A DNA stretch of 64,000 bases from Bordetella genomosp. 5 (GTDB lineage Bacteria > Pseudomonadota > Gammaproteobacteria > Burkholderiales > Burkholderiaceae_B): NCBI RefSeq assembly GCF_002261475.1, contig NZ_NEVN01000009.1, forward strand, positions 62,001-126,000, written 5' to 3'. Positions within the stretch are counted from its first letter, which is position 1. Every line of letters starts with the position of its first letter. A program made the translations under genes and the position numbers. This document shows positions 1 through 8,548 of the stretch, one piece after another. The notes below the pieces were generated by a model. That model worked only from the letters and a program-made list of their open reading frames with translations. It searched no databases and was not told the DNA's origin.

Positions 1-1086
1 AAGGTCAAGGCCGCGATCGCCGCCCAGCTCGACAACTTCACGCACACCGCCTACCAGATCGTGCCTTACGAGGGCTACGTCGCCCTGGCCGAGCGCATCA
101 ATGCGCTGGCCCCGATCGAAGGCCTGAAGAAGACCGCCTTCTTCACCACGGGCGTCGAAGCCGTCGAAAACGCCGTGAAGATCGCGCGTGCCGCCACCGG
201 CCGCTCGGGCGTCATCGCCTTCTCCGGCTCGTTCCATGGCCGCACGATGATGGGCATGGCGCTGACCGGCAAGGTCGCTCCGTACAAGCTGTCCTTCGGC
301 CCGATGCCGGCCGACGTGTTCCACGTGCCCTTCCCCAACGCCACCCAGGACATCAGCGTGGCTGATTCGCTCAAGGCGCTGGATCTGCTCTTCAAGGTCG
401 ACATCGATCCGAAGCGCGTGGCCGCGATCATCATCGAGCCCGTGCAAGGTGAAGGCGGCTTCAACGTGACCCCGCCGGAGCTGTTCGTCGCGCTGCGCAA
501 GGTGTGCGACGAGCACGGCATCATGCTGATCGCCGACGAAGTGCAGACCGGCTTCGCCCGCACCGGCAAGCTGTTCGCCATGCAACATCACACGGTCCAG
601 GCGGACCTCATCACGATGGCCAAGAGCCTGGGCGGCGGCATGCCGATCTCGGGTGTGGTCGGCCGCGCCGACGTGATGGACGGCCCGGCCGCGGGCGGCC
701 TGGGCGGCACCTACGCCGGCAACCCGCTGGCCGTCGCCGCCGCGCACGCCGTGCTCGACGTGATCGAAGAAGAGAAGCTGTGCGAACGCGCCGAAACGCT
801 CGGCCGCCGCCTGAAAGACCGCATGGAAGCCCTGCGTACCAAGGTGCCCGCCATCGCCGACGTGCGTGGCCTGGGCTCGATGGTCGCGGTGGAGCTCAAC
901 GATGCCGACGGCAAGCCCGACGCCGAAGCCGTCAAGCGCGTTCAGCAGAAGGCCATCGAGCGTGGCCTCATCCTGCTAAGCTGCGGTGTGTATGGCAACG
1001 TCCTGCGCTTCCTGTATCCGCTGACGATTCCGGACGCCCAGTTCGATCGCGCCCTGGACATCCTGGCCGACGCACTGGTCGCCTGA
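1..1086 (+). CDS. gabT: 4-aminobutyrate aminotransferase, 5' end missing
   Basis: PLP-dependent class III aminotransferase that moves the amino group of GABA to 2-oxoglutarate, giving succinate semialdehyde. The frame is open from base 1, so the N-terminus lies outside the window; 361 residues are visible and roughly 60-65 are missing compared with the usual ~425. Visible motifs: TTGVEAVENAVKIAR near the start, IIEPVQGEGGF, the cofactor-binding Asp in IADEVQTGFART, and the Schiff-base Lys in TMAKSLGGG (codon 622-624). The next gene is gabD, which consumes the product, and this supports GABA over ornithine or acetylornithine as substrate. A hairpin terminator separates the two genes. Confidence 0.93.
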   Translation, partial: KVKAAIAAQLDNFTHTAYQIVPYEGYVALAERINALAPIEGLKKTAFFTTGVEAVENAVKIARAATGRSGVIAFSGSFHGRTMMGMALTGKVAPYKLSFGPMPADVFHVPFPNATQDISVADSLKALDLLFKVDIDPKRVAAIIIEPVQGEGGFNVTPPELFVALRKVCDEHGIMLIADEVQTGFARTGKLFAMQHHTVQADLITMAKSLGGGMPISGVVGRADVMDGPAAGGLGGTYAGNPLAVAAAHAVLDVIEEEKLCERAETLGRRLKDRMEALRTKVPAIADVRGLGSMVAVELNDADGKPDAEAVKRVQQKAIERGLILLSCGVYGNVLRFLYPLTIPDAQFDRALDILADALVA

Positions 1087-1104
1087 TCGACATCTGACAC
1101 GACG

Positions 1105-1138
1105 CGCGGGGTGGGTGCTCCCACCCCGCGTTTGTTTT
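1105..1138 (+). terminator. Rho-independent terminator between gabT and gabD
   Basis: A perfect 11-bp stem (CGCGGGGTGGG at 1105-1115 with its complement at 1120-1130), a 4-nt loop and the tract TTTGTTTT. It ends only 14 nt before the gabD start codon and just before its ribosome binding site, so it may reduce read-through from gabT into gabD. Confidence 0.85.
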
Positions 1139-1152
1139 CAAAGGAGAATTTC

Positions 1153-2616
1153 ATGTCCTTGACCAAGACGCTCGCGCGCCCCGACCTGCTGCGCGAAGCC
1201 TGCTACATCGACGGCAAGTGGGTGGCCGCCTCCGGCGCCAGCATTCCGGTGGACAACCCCTCGACGGGCAAGACCATCGTGTCCGTGCCCAAGCTGGGCC
1301 GCAAGGAAACCGAACAGGCCATCGCCGCCGCCGAGCGCGCGCTGCCCGCCTGGTCCGCCAAGACCGGCAAGGAACGCGCCGCGATCCTGCTGAAGTGGGC
1401 CAACCTGATGATGGCGAACCAGCAAGACCTGGCCACCATCATGACCTCGGAGCAGGGCAAGCCCCACCCCGAAGCCGCCGGCGAAATCGCCTACGCCGCG
1501 TCCTTCCTCGAGTGGTTCTCCGAAGAAGCCAAGCGCATCGACGGCGACGTCCTGACCAGCCCCAAGGCCGGTCAGCGCCTGATGGTGCTCAAGCAGCCCA
1601 TCGGCGTCACCGCCGCCATCACGCCCTGGAACTTCCCGGCCGCGATGATCACCCGCAAGGTCGGCCCCGCGCTGGCCGCCGGCTGCACCATGGTGGTCAA
1701 GCCCGCCCAACAGACGCCGCTCACCGCGCTGGCGCTGGCCGTGCTGGCCGAAGAAGCCGGCGTGCCGGCCGGCGTGTTCCACGTCATCACCGGCAGCTCG
1801 CGCGATATCGGCGGAGCGCTGTGCGAGAGCGACGTCGTGCGCAAGCTCAGCTTCACCGGCTCCACCGAAGTGGGCCGCACGCTGATGGAACAGTGCGCGC
1901 CGACCATCAAGAAGCTGTCGCTCGAGCTGGGCGGCAACGCGCCCTTCATCGTGTTTGACGACGCCGATCTCGACCGCGCGGTCGACGGCATTCTGGCATC
2001 GAAGTATCGCAACGCCGGCCAGACCTGCGTGTGCGCCAACCGCATCTATGTGCAGGCCGGCGTCTACGAAGAAGTCGCCAAGCGCCTGGTCGAGAAGGTC
2101 AACGCCATGAAGGTGGGCGATGGCTTCGAATCCGGCGTGACGCAGGGCCCGCTGATCGACGACGCCGCGATCGCCAAGGTCAAGGAACACATCGCCGACG
2201 CGACCGACAAGGGCGCCAAGGTCATCGCCGGTGGCAAGCCGCACAAGCTGGGCGGCAACTTCTTCGAGCCCACCGTCGTGCGCGACGTGACGCAATCCAT
2301 GCGCTTCGCCAGCGAAGAGACCTTCGGCCCCGTGGCCCCGCTCTTCAAGTTCGAGCGCGAAGACGAAGTCATCGGCATGGCGAACGACACGATCTTCGGC
2401 CTGGCCGCCTACTTCTTCTCGCGCGACTACGCCCGCATCTGGCGCGTGTCGGAAGCGCTGGAATACGGCATCGTCGGCATCAACACCGGCCTGATCTCGA
2501 ACGAAGTCGGCCCCTTCGGCGGCGTCAAGCAATCCGGCCTCGGCCGCGAAGGCTCGAAGTACGGCATCGAAGACTACCTCGAGCTCAAGTACCTCTGCGT
2601 GGACCTGGGCGCCTGA
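1153..2616 (+). CDS. gabD: NADP-dependent succinate-semialdehyde dehydrogenase
   Basis: Oxidises succinate semialdehyde to succinate, completing the GABA shunt begun by gabT. The 487-residue length matches the GabD family (~482). Aldehyde dehydrogenase motifs are present: TPWNFPAAMITRK, FTGSTEVGR, the catalytic Glu258 in LELGGNAPF and the nucleophile Cys292 in GQTCVCANR, with the C-terminal GGVKQSGLGREGS. The ATG at 1153 is chosen because AAGGAG sits at 1141-1146; the longer in-frame extension would start inside the preceding terminator. A strong hairpin terminator follows. Confidence 0.95.
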   Translation: MSLTKTLARPDLLREACYIDGKWVAASGASIPVDNPSTGKTIVSVPKLGRKETEQAIAAAERALPAWSAKTGKERAAILLKWANLMMANQQDLATIMTSEQGKPHPEAAGEIAYAASFLEWFSEEAKRIDGDVLTSPKAGQRLMVLKQPIGVTAAITPWNFPAAMITRKVGPALAAGCTMVVKPAQQTPLTALALAVLAEEAGVPAGVFHVITGSSRDIGGALCESDVVRKLSFTGSTEVGRTLMEQCAPTIKKLSLELGGNAPFIVFDDADLDRAVDGILASKYRNAGQTCVCANRIYVQAGVYEEVAKRLVEKVNAMKVGDGFESGVTQGPLIDDAAIAKVKEHIADATDKGAKVIAGGKPHKLGGNFFEPTVVRDVTQSMRFASEETFGPVAPLFKFEREDEVIGMANDTIFGLAAYFFSRDYARIWRVSEALEYGIVGINTGLISNEVGPFGGVKQSGLGREGSKYGIEDYLELKYLCVDLGA

Positions 2617-2635
2617 CCCGCCTGTTCGCGTGGGA

Positions 2636-2670
2636 AAAACGGCCGGCACGTGTTGCCGGCCGTTTTGTTT
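2636..2670 (+). terminator. Rho-independent terminator after gabD
   Basis: Stem AAAACGGCCGGCA (2636-2648) with exact complement at 2654-2666, 5-nt loop, then a T-rich run (TTTTGTTT). It is symmetric enough to work on both strands. Confidence 0.9.
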
Positions 2671-2720
2671 CTCCCCGCAAGAACACGATCGGTCCCTGCA
2701 AGAAGGCCGCCCACCGCCGG

Positions 2721-2865
2721 GCCGCCCCAAGGTGGGCGAGCCCCCGCGGGGGGCAGCAAGCACGCATCAGCGTGCGCAGCGTGGGGGCTCACACCCAGCC
2801 GCCCCAAGGTGGGCGAGCCCCCTCGGGGGGCAGCAAGCACGCGTCAGCGTGCGCAGCGTGGGGGC
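2721..2865. repeat. two direct copies of a 68-bp GC-rich intergenic repeat
   Basis: Copies at 2721-2788 and 2798-2865 differ at two positions and are separated by 9 bp. Each begins GCCGCCCCAAGGTGGGCGAG and holds two small hairpins: a CCCCC/GGGGG stem, then GCACGC-atca-GCGTGC. This looks like a dispersed REP-like palindromic element of Burkholderiales. That family assignment is from memory and unchecked. Confidence 0.75.
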
Positions 2866-2910
2866 AAACATCATGCTAGATTGCGCGTTCCACCAAATCC
2901 AAATGCAACT

Positions 2911-3762
2911 ATGAGCCGCACGCTGACTCGCGACGATCTGCGTCGCATCATCGCCATTCTGGCCGAGGCCGCGCAGGCCGAGATCCTGCCGCGCTTTCGC
3001 AACCTGCCCGCTCAGGCCGTGCGGGGTAAATCATCCCCCCGTGATCTGGTCACCGATGCCGACGAAGGTGCGGAACGTTTCATCACCGCGCGGCTGAGCA
3101 AGCTGTTCCCTGGCGCGGTCATGATCGGCGAAGAAGCGACGACCCTCAATCCGGCGCTGCTCAACATGCTGGTCGATGCGGACCTGGCCTTCCTGATCGA
3201 TCCGATCGACGGCACGCGCAATTTCGTGGCGGGCCTGCCGCTCTTCGGCATGATGGTCGCGGCCTGCCACCGCGGCGACGTCATGGCGGGCATCATCTAC
3301 GATCCCATCGGGCGCGATGCCGCCGTCGCGCTGCGTGGCGAAGGCGCCTGGTTCGAACACGAGAATGGAACGCAGGAGCCGCTGCGCGTGGCGGATCCCG
3401 TGCCGGTCGAAGACATGGACGGCATCATCGCGACGGGCAGCCTGCCGCCCGATATCCGCGCCACGGTCAACGCCAATCAGGCGCAACTCGCCGCCACCGC
3501 GTATCTGCGTTGCGCCGCGCACGAGTATCGCCTGGCCGCGTCGGGCCACACGCATCTGCTGTTCTACAACAAGCTCATGCCGTGGGACCACGCCGCCGGC
3601 TGGCTGCTGCACCGCGAGGCGGGCGGTTATTGCGCGCACTTCGATGGCTCGCCCTACAAGCCCACGCATCGTGGCGGTGGCCTGCTCTACGCGCCCGACG
3701 CGGGCAGCTGGCATGCGGCGCGGCGCGCGCTGTTCGGCAGCGACGACGTACCCGCGGTCTGA
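2911..3762 (+). CDS. inositol monophosphatase family protein
   Basis: Mg-dependent phosphatase of the inositol monophosphatase/HisN/CysQ superfamily, 283 residues. Metal-binding motifs in order: LVTDADEGAE (~residue 47), IGEEA (~73), DPIDGTRNFVAG (~100) and the C-terminal WDHAAGWLLHREAGG (~228), so the active site looks intact. The substrate cannot be assigned; histidinol-phosphate or inositol/nucleotide monophosphates are possible. The ATG at 2911 fits the family N-terminus, whereas the longer open frame would run back through the intergenic repeats. A second, distinct family member (suhB) lies at 63019-63798. The gene converges on the sirtuin gene with 13 bp between stops. Confidence 0.85.
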   Translation: MSRTLTRDDLRRIIAILAEAAQAEILPRFRNLPAQAVRGKSSPRDLVTDADEGAERFITARLSKLFPGAVMIGEEATTLNPALLNMLVDADLAFLIDPIDGTRNFVAGLPLFGMMVAACHRGDVMAGIIYDPIGRDAAVALRGEGAWFEHENGTQEPLRVADPVPVEDMDGIIATGSLPPDIRATVNANQAQLAATAYLRCAAHEYRLAASGHTHLLFYNKLMPWDHAAGWLLHREAGGYCAHFDGSPYKPTHRGGGLLYAPDAGSWHAARRALFGSDDVPAV

Positions 3763-3775
3763 GCTGGCGCTGCCG

Positions 3776-4615
3776 CTAGGCCGGCGGCACCGCCGGCCAT
3801 AGCGTGCCCAGCACCACGTCACAGGGCTGCTGGATCTTCAGGCCGATCAAGGCGTCCGCGCGCGTGCGGCCGAGGTTCACGGCCGCGACCGGCAGCCCCT
3901 CCTGCGCGGCGTGCTGCACATAGCGGTAGCCGGAGTGCACCATCAGCGACGAGCCCACCACAAGCACCGCATCGGCACGGCCGAGTGCCGCATAAGCACG
4001 CTCGGTGCGCTCGCGCGGCACCAGTTCGCCGAAGAACACCACATCGGGTTTGACGATGCCGCCGCAGCGCGGACAGGCCGGGACTTCGAACAGGCTGAAA
4101 TCCACGTCTTCGAGGTCCGCGTCGCCGTCCGGTGCATCGTCGGCATCGAGATGCAGCCAGGTGGGATTGCGGGCTTCGAGCGCATCCTGCCAGGCCTGCC
4201 GCTCGCCGCGCCAATCGCATTGCAGGCAACGCACGGCATCCATGCGGCCATGCAGATCGATCACCTGGCGGCTGCCGGCCGCCTCGTGCAGCCCGTCGAC
4301 GTTCTGGGTCACGAGGAGCTCGACATGGCCTTCGCGCTCGAGCCGCGCCAGCGCGTGGTGCGCGGCGTTGGGCTGCATGTGGCCGAAACGGCGCCACCCC
4401 ACCATGCCGCGCGCCCAGTAGCGGGCGCGGGCCAGCTCGCTGCCCATGAACGTTTGGAAATCGATCGGCGGCCGGCGCTTCCAGGCGCCCGCGGCATCGC
4501 GGTAGTCCGGGATGCCCGACGGCGTGCTGCAGCCCGCCCCGGTCAGGACGAAAAGGCGGCGATGCGCCTGCACGAAGTCGCGCAACGCATCGATCTGAGG
4601 CAAGGCCACATCCAT
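3776..4615 (-). CDS. Sir2 family NAD-dependent protein deacetylase
   Basis: Sirtuin that removes acyl groups from lysine using NAD. In 279 residues it shows GAGCSTPSGIPDYRD (residues 26-40), TQNVDGLH (103-110), catalytic His122 in DLHGRMDAV and a zinc site of Cys130, Cys133, Cys181 and Cys184. The GxSTPSGIPDYRD form resembles the SIRT4-type class more than E. coli CobB. The start at 4615 is supported by GGAG 6-9 nt upstream. The MFS gene ends 38 bp upstream on the same strand, so the two may be co-transcribed. The targets are not evident. Confidence 0.9.
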   Translation of the reverse strand: MDVALPQIDALRDFVQAHRRLFVLTGAGCSTPSGIPDYRDAAGAWKRRPPIDFQTFMGSELARARYWARGMVGWRRFGHMQPNAAHHALARLEREGHVELLVTQNVDGLHEAAGSRQVIDLHGRMDAVRCLQCDWRGERQAWQDALEARNPTWLHLDADDAPDGDADLEDVDFSLFEVPACPRCGGIVKPDVVFFGELVPRERTERAYAALGRADAVLVVGSSLMVHSGYRYVQHAAQEGLPVAAVNLGRTRADALIGLKIQQPCDVVLGTLWPAVPPA

Positions 4616-4653
4616 ATCAGCTCCGGAGACACGCCCGAACAACGCCGCGCCTG

Positions 4654-5886
4654 CTAGCGCGCCGCGGGCACGGCAAGCAGCGGACGCTGCTCGCGCACGG
4701 GCAAATGCATGGCCGCCGAGAAGAGCCCGATGGCGATCGACAGCAGCCACACCGGATCATACGAGCCGGTGAGCTCGAACAGCACGCCGCCCAGCCACAC
4801 GCCGAGGAAACTGCCCACCTGATGGCCGAGAAACACCACACCGAACAGCGTGGACAGCGACTTCAGGCCGAATAGATGCGCCACCAGGCCGGTGGTGACC
4901 GGCGCCGTGCCCAGCCACAGGAAACCCATCGCGCAGGCGAAGACGAGGGTCGACACCACGCTCACCGGCACCAGGAAATAGATCGTGATGACGGCGGTGC
5001 GCGCCACATACAACATGGCGAGCACGTACTTCTTGGTGTGGCGTTCGCCCATCATGCCGAAAAAGAAGGTGCCGGCGATGTTGAACAGGCCCACCAGCCC
5101 CAGGGCCAGCGCCGCGGTGCCGCCACCGATCCCGTGATCGGACAGATAGGCGGGCAGGTGCGTGGCGATGAACGCGAGGTGAAAGCCGCAGGCCATGAAT
5201 CCCAGCCACAGCAGCCAGAGGTCGCGGTTGCCCAGCGCCTGGCGAATCGGCACGGGCGCCGGCGTGACCGGCGCGGGAGTCACCGGCGCGGGTTCGCCCG
5301 CCGGGGCGGCGCGCGGTTCACGCAGCAGCAACGCGAGCGGCGCCATGGTCGCCAGCAGGACCGCGCAGGCGAGCAGCGCGCCCTGCCAGCCGAACACGCC
5401 GATCAGGAACATGCCGAGGGGCAGCATCACGAACTGCCCGAGCGCCCCCATGGCCGAAACCGCACCGAGCGCGCGCGAACGCATCTCCGCGGGCACCTTG
5501 CGCCCCACCGCCCCGTTGACCGTCCAGGCCGTGCCGGCCAGGCCCAGGCCGATCAGCACCCCGGCCGACAGCGTCAGGCTGAGCCGGCCATCCGACATCG
5601 TGGTGAGGGCCACGCCAGCCACGTAAAGCAGCGCGCCGCCGAACACGACCCGCGCCGTGCCGAAGCGGTCGGCCAGATAGCCCGAAAACGGTTGCGCCAG
5701 TCCCCACACGATGTTCTGCACCGCGATGGCGAAGGAGAAAGTCTCGCGGGTGAGGCCGAAAGCCTCGACCACCGGCAGCTGATACAGACCCGAGCTGTGC
5801 CGTTGTCCCAGGGACAGGCCCAGCACGATGCCCGCCGCCAGCACCACCGGCAAGATCGACGCGGCGCGCTTCGTCGCGGTATTCAT
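4654..5886 (-). CDS. MFS transporter, oxalate/formate-antiporter-like
   Basis: A 410-residue inner-membrane carrier with about 12 hydrophobic segments in two halves. The loop between cytoplasmic-domain helices holds a low-complexity Ala-Pro-Val-Thr-Pro repeat (around residue 200). The N-terminal GIVLGLSLGQRHSSGLYQ and the GYLADRFGTARVV loop place it in the major facilitator superfamily, close to carboxylate or oxalate/formate-type members. The substrate is not assignable. It lies upstream of the sirtuin on the same strand with a short gap. The ATG at 5886 follows a purine-rich GGGGGAA. Confidence 0.85.
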   Translation of the reverse strand: MNTATKRAASILPVVLAAGIVLGLSLGQRHSSGLYQLPVVEAFGLTRETFSFAIAVQNIVWGLAQPFSGYLADRFGTARVVFGGALLYVAGVALTTMSDGRLSLTLSAGVLIGLGLAGTAWTVNGAVGRKVPAEMRSRALGAVSAMGALGQFVMLPLGMFLIGVFGWQGALLACAVLLATMAPLALLLREPRAAPAGEPAPVTPAPVTPAPVPIRQALGNRDLWLLWLGFMACGFHLAFIATHLPAYLSDHGIGGGTAALALGLVGLFNIAGTFFFGMMGERHTKKYVLAMLYVARTAVITIYFLVPVSVVSTLVFACAMGFLWLGTAPVTTGLVAHLFGLKSLSTLFGVVFLGHQVGSFLGVWLGGVLFELTGSYDPVWLLSIAIGLFSAAMHLPVREQRPLLAVPAAR

Positions 5887-5968
5887 TGTCGTGTTCCCCC
5901 GGCCGGCGCGATGGCCGGCCTCTCCTCATTCGAGACGTTGCGAAGCGCGAGCGCCTCGCAACGCGATC

Positions 5969-6970
5969 TCAGCCGCCCAGACCGCAGTCGGGCGTGTCGC
6001 TCACCAGGCTGGCCTGGGTGACATTGCTGTGCGCGGCCACGCTGCGCGTGAGCCAGACATTACCGCCGATGGTCGAGCCCTGCCCGATCGTAATGCGGCC
6101 CAGGATGGTTGCGCCCGCATAGATCACCACATCGTCTTCGATGATGGGGTGGCGCGGCAGCCCCTTCTTGAGCTCGCCGTTCTCGCCGGGCGGAAAGCGC
6201 TTGGCGCCCAGGGTCACCATCTGATAGAGCCGCACCCGGTCGCCGATGATGGCGGTCTCGCCGATCACCACGCCGGTGCCGTGGTCGATGAAGAAGCTGC
6301 GGCCGACGGTGGCGCCGGGATGGATGTCGATACCGGTCTCGGCATGCGCGATTTCGGCCACGATGCGCGCCAGCATCGGCGCGCCCAGGCGATACAGCAC
6401 GTTGGCCAGCCGATGATGGATCATCGCCGTGACGCCCGGATAGCACAGCAGCACCTCGTCGACACTGCGGGCGGCCGGATCGCCCTGGTAGGCGGCGGTC
6501 ACGTCGAGGTCGAGGGCCTTGCGCACCTGCGGCAGCGCCGCGCCGAACTGGCGCACCAGCTCCACCGCACGCTGCATGGTCTGCTCGAACGGCACCGGCT
6601 CGTCACGCGCCAGATGCTGAAACTCCAGACAGACCTGATGCAACAGCGCATCGAGCGCCGCGCCGATGGTATGCCCTACGTAGAAATCCTCGACCTCCTC
6701 GCGTAGGTCGATCGGGCCTAGCCGCATCGGAAACAAGGCGCCACGAAGCTGGTTGAGGATGTCGCGCAGGCTCTCTTGAGAAGGGAACTCGCGCCCGCCG
6801 GACTCTTCGCGCAGCCGGCCGCGCGGCCCGCGCCACTCGTGGCGGGCGGCACGCAGGCCGGAGACGATGCCGTCGAGATTCCAGTGAGCGGTCGGAAACC
6901 GCGACGCGCCGCTCACGGCAGGCTCCGGGCGTGAGCCGGATTCGGCTGAACTGACATGGTGTGACCTCAT
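5969..6970 (-). CDS. epsC: serine O-acetyltransferase (EpsC/CysE type)
   Basis: Acetylates L-serine with acetyl-CoA to give O-acetylserine, the precursor of cysteine. The C-terminal third is a left-handed beta-helix of hexapeptide repeats with the family motifs DIHPGATVGRSFFIDHGTG and VVIGETAIIG, including the catalytic His-Asp region, followed by GGNVWLTRSV. At 333 residues it is longer than E. coli CysE (273), and the extra length is an N-terminal region typical of the EpsC/SrpH branch. No sulfur gene lies beside it in the window. The start at 6970 is the first ATG of the frame; a shorter start is possible. Confidence 0.9.
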   Translation of the reverse strand: MRSHHVSSAESGSRPEPAVSGASRFPTAHWNLDGIVSGLRAARHEWRGPRGRLREESGGREFPSQESLRDILNQLRGALFPMRLGPIDLREEVEDFYVGHTIGAALDALLHQVCLEFQHLARDEPVPFEQTMQRAVELVRQFGAALPQVRKALDLDVTAAYQGDPAARSVDEVLLCYPGVTAMIHHRLANVLYRLGAPMLARIVAEIAHAETGIDIHPGATVGRSFFIDHGTGVVIGETAIIGDRVRLYQMVTLGAKRFPPGENGELKKGLPRHPIIEDDVVIYAGATILGRITIGQGSTIGGNVWLTRSVAAHSNVTQASLVSDTPDCGLGG

Positions 6971-7058
6971 GAATGACCGGTGCCGCGAGCGGCACGCACG
7001 GGGTCAACTGTAACCGTTGCCAGCCGCGACGCGCAGGGCGTCCGACATGGCGGCGGGG

Positions 7059-8531
7059 TTATCCGCGCGCCGCCGCGGCGGTGTGGCGATACCGGTCGAT
7101 CCAGTAGCCGGTGGAGGCGTCGTGATGCCAGTCGACCGCGCCCGCGCGTGCCGGCACGCCCAGCTGCCGTTCGATCTCGGCCGCCAGCCGGCGGCGCACC
7201 GGCCCCGCCCCGTCGCAGCCGTGCACCCGGCCCAGCACCGATTCGAACAGGGTGTTGTGATGCTCATACAGCGCCAGCAATGCGCCCAGGCTGCGCGCAT
7301 CCGGCCGGGGCAGCATGATGAGCGTGGACGGGCGCACCGGCTGGCGCAGGCTCAGCAACCGGCGCTCCGCTAGGCACTCGGCCAGCTCGGCGCCATGCGT
7401 GCCGCTGGCGCGCGGGTCATCGAGCAGCGCCACGAAATCGACCGGTGCGCCCTCCGGGTGGCGTTCGAGCCAGCCCGACGCGGTCACCGCGGGCGGCAGG
7501 CTCCAGACCACGGGGCCGGCGGCCAGGCCGGCCGGATCGCCCATATTGAGCTGCTGCACGTAGTTGGGAATCATCGCCAGCGCCTGCCCGCACACCGCGA
7601 TGTGCCAGGTGGCGCCCCCCCGCGCGCCGGCCCGGGCCAGGCTGGCCAGGGCCATCTGCACGGGTGCGTTGCGCAACAGCGGCGCCTGGGCCACGTGCTG
7701 GTCCATCGCCGCCGCGCCGGCGCAGAGCTGCAGCCACAGGGTCCAGCCGCCGCACAGGCCCAGCACCAGCGGAGCCAGGGCCCACCAGGCATGCCGCGGC
7801 GGCAGCTCGGGCGGCACGACGAATATCTGCGCGCTCGCGATACCGGCCGCGCGCGCGGCCGCGGGGTCCGCCGTCACCGCCACGATGCGGGCCGCCGGAT
7901 CCGCCACGCCCGCGCGCCGCAGCCAGTCGCGCGCCTGCTCGAGCTCCAGCCGGGTGCGCGCATCCGAAAAGGAATGACTGCCCAGCACCACGATCGCATG
8001 ACGGGCGTCGGCGCCACTGCCGAAGCCGCCGCCGCAGGGACCCGCGCAATGCAGGCGGCGCCGGCTCATCTGATCCGACAAGGCGTGCAGCACGCTGCGC
8101 AGACCGCAGTCCAGCGAGCCCTCGCCCAGCAACAGCACATGGCGGGCATCGAGCCGCGCGTCGGCCTGCTCGACCCAGGCGCGCAGCCGCGCCAACAGCT
8201 CACCCTCGGGCGCCGTGCCAACGGGCGCCGTGCCAGCGGGCGCCGTGCCAACGGGCGCCGTGCCTTCGGCGCTGCGCAACGCGGTCGTGGCGCGCGGCAG
8301 CGCGGGCGCGCAGCGGCCGCTGCCGTCGGCGTTCTCGATGCCACAGGCGGCCAGCAGACCGAGGCCCGCCATCGTGAGCGCGGGCGAGCCCGGCTGCAGC
8401 GCGAGATCCACGGAAATGCCGGCGGGTTCGAGCATGCGCAGCATGCGCGAATCCAGACTCGCCCCGTGGGCCGCCCGCAGAAAATGCGACCAGCAGGCCG
8501 GCACGCGCTGTATGTCTTCTTGATGACTCAT
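7059..8531 (-). CDS. glucose-6-phosphate isomerase-like protein with eroded active site
   Basis: A 490-residue protein that I align by eye with phosphoglucose isomerase. AGAAAMDQHVAQAPLLRN (271-288) matches the family AGAHAMDEHF..APL..N block, IPNYVQQLNM (321-330) matches the QQL.MESNGK block, APVDFVAL matches VP.DFIA, and LYEHHNTLF (421-429) matches the late YEH block. Key residues appear lost: the base Glu of MESNGK reads MGDPAG, the Lys of GKxLA reads Arg447, the GGRxSxWS phosphate loop reads PPRHAWWAL, and the glycine-rich GIGGSDLG loop reads LGEGSLDCG. A GTAPV-type repeat occupies 90-110. It sits 17 bp after the phosphomannomutase-like gene. It is probably a non-catalytic paralog or has a changed function; catalysis is unproven either way. 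Confidence 0.7.
   Translation of the reverse strand: MSHQEDIQRVPACWSHFLRAAHGASLDSRMLRMLEPAGISVDLALQPGSPALTMAGLGLLAACGIENADGSGRCAPALPRATTALRSAEGTAPVGTAPAGTAPVGTAPEGELLARLRAWVEQADARLDARHVLLLGEGSLDCGLRSVLHALSDQMSRRRLHCAGPCGGGFGSGADARHAIVVLGSHSFSDARTRLELEQARDWLRRAGVADPAARIVAVTADPAAARAAGIASAQIFVVPPELPPRHAWWALAPLVLGLCGGWTLWLQLCAGAAAMDQHVAQAPLLRNAPVQMALASLARAGARGGATWHIAVCGQALAMIPNYVQQLNMGDPAGLAAGPVVWSLPPAVTASGWLERHPEGAPVDFVALLDDPRASGTHGAELAECLAERRLLSLRQPVRPSTLIMLPRPDARSLGALLALYEHHNTLFESVLGRVHGCDGAGPVRRRLAAEIERQLGVPARAGAVDWHHDASTGYWIDRYRHTAAAARG
8208..8264. repeat. in-frame 15-bp tandem repeat inside the isomerase-like gene
   Basis: Four copies of GGGCGCCGTGCC spaced at 15 bp (starting 8208, 8223, 8238, 8253). 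They encode a Gly-Thr-Ala-Pro-Val-type linker (residues ~90-110) on the minus strand. The period is a multiple of three, so slippage would change linker length without a frameshift. Confidence 0.9.
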
Positions 8532-8548
8532 GGTGTCTCCTGCCTGCT

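Noticed and set aside
5897-5920. GGCCGGC hairpin upstream of the MFS gene
   Set aside because: No T-run on either strand; it may only be GC-rich spacer.
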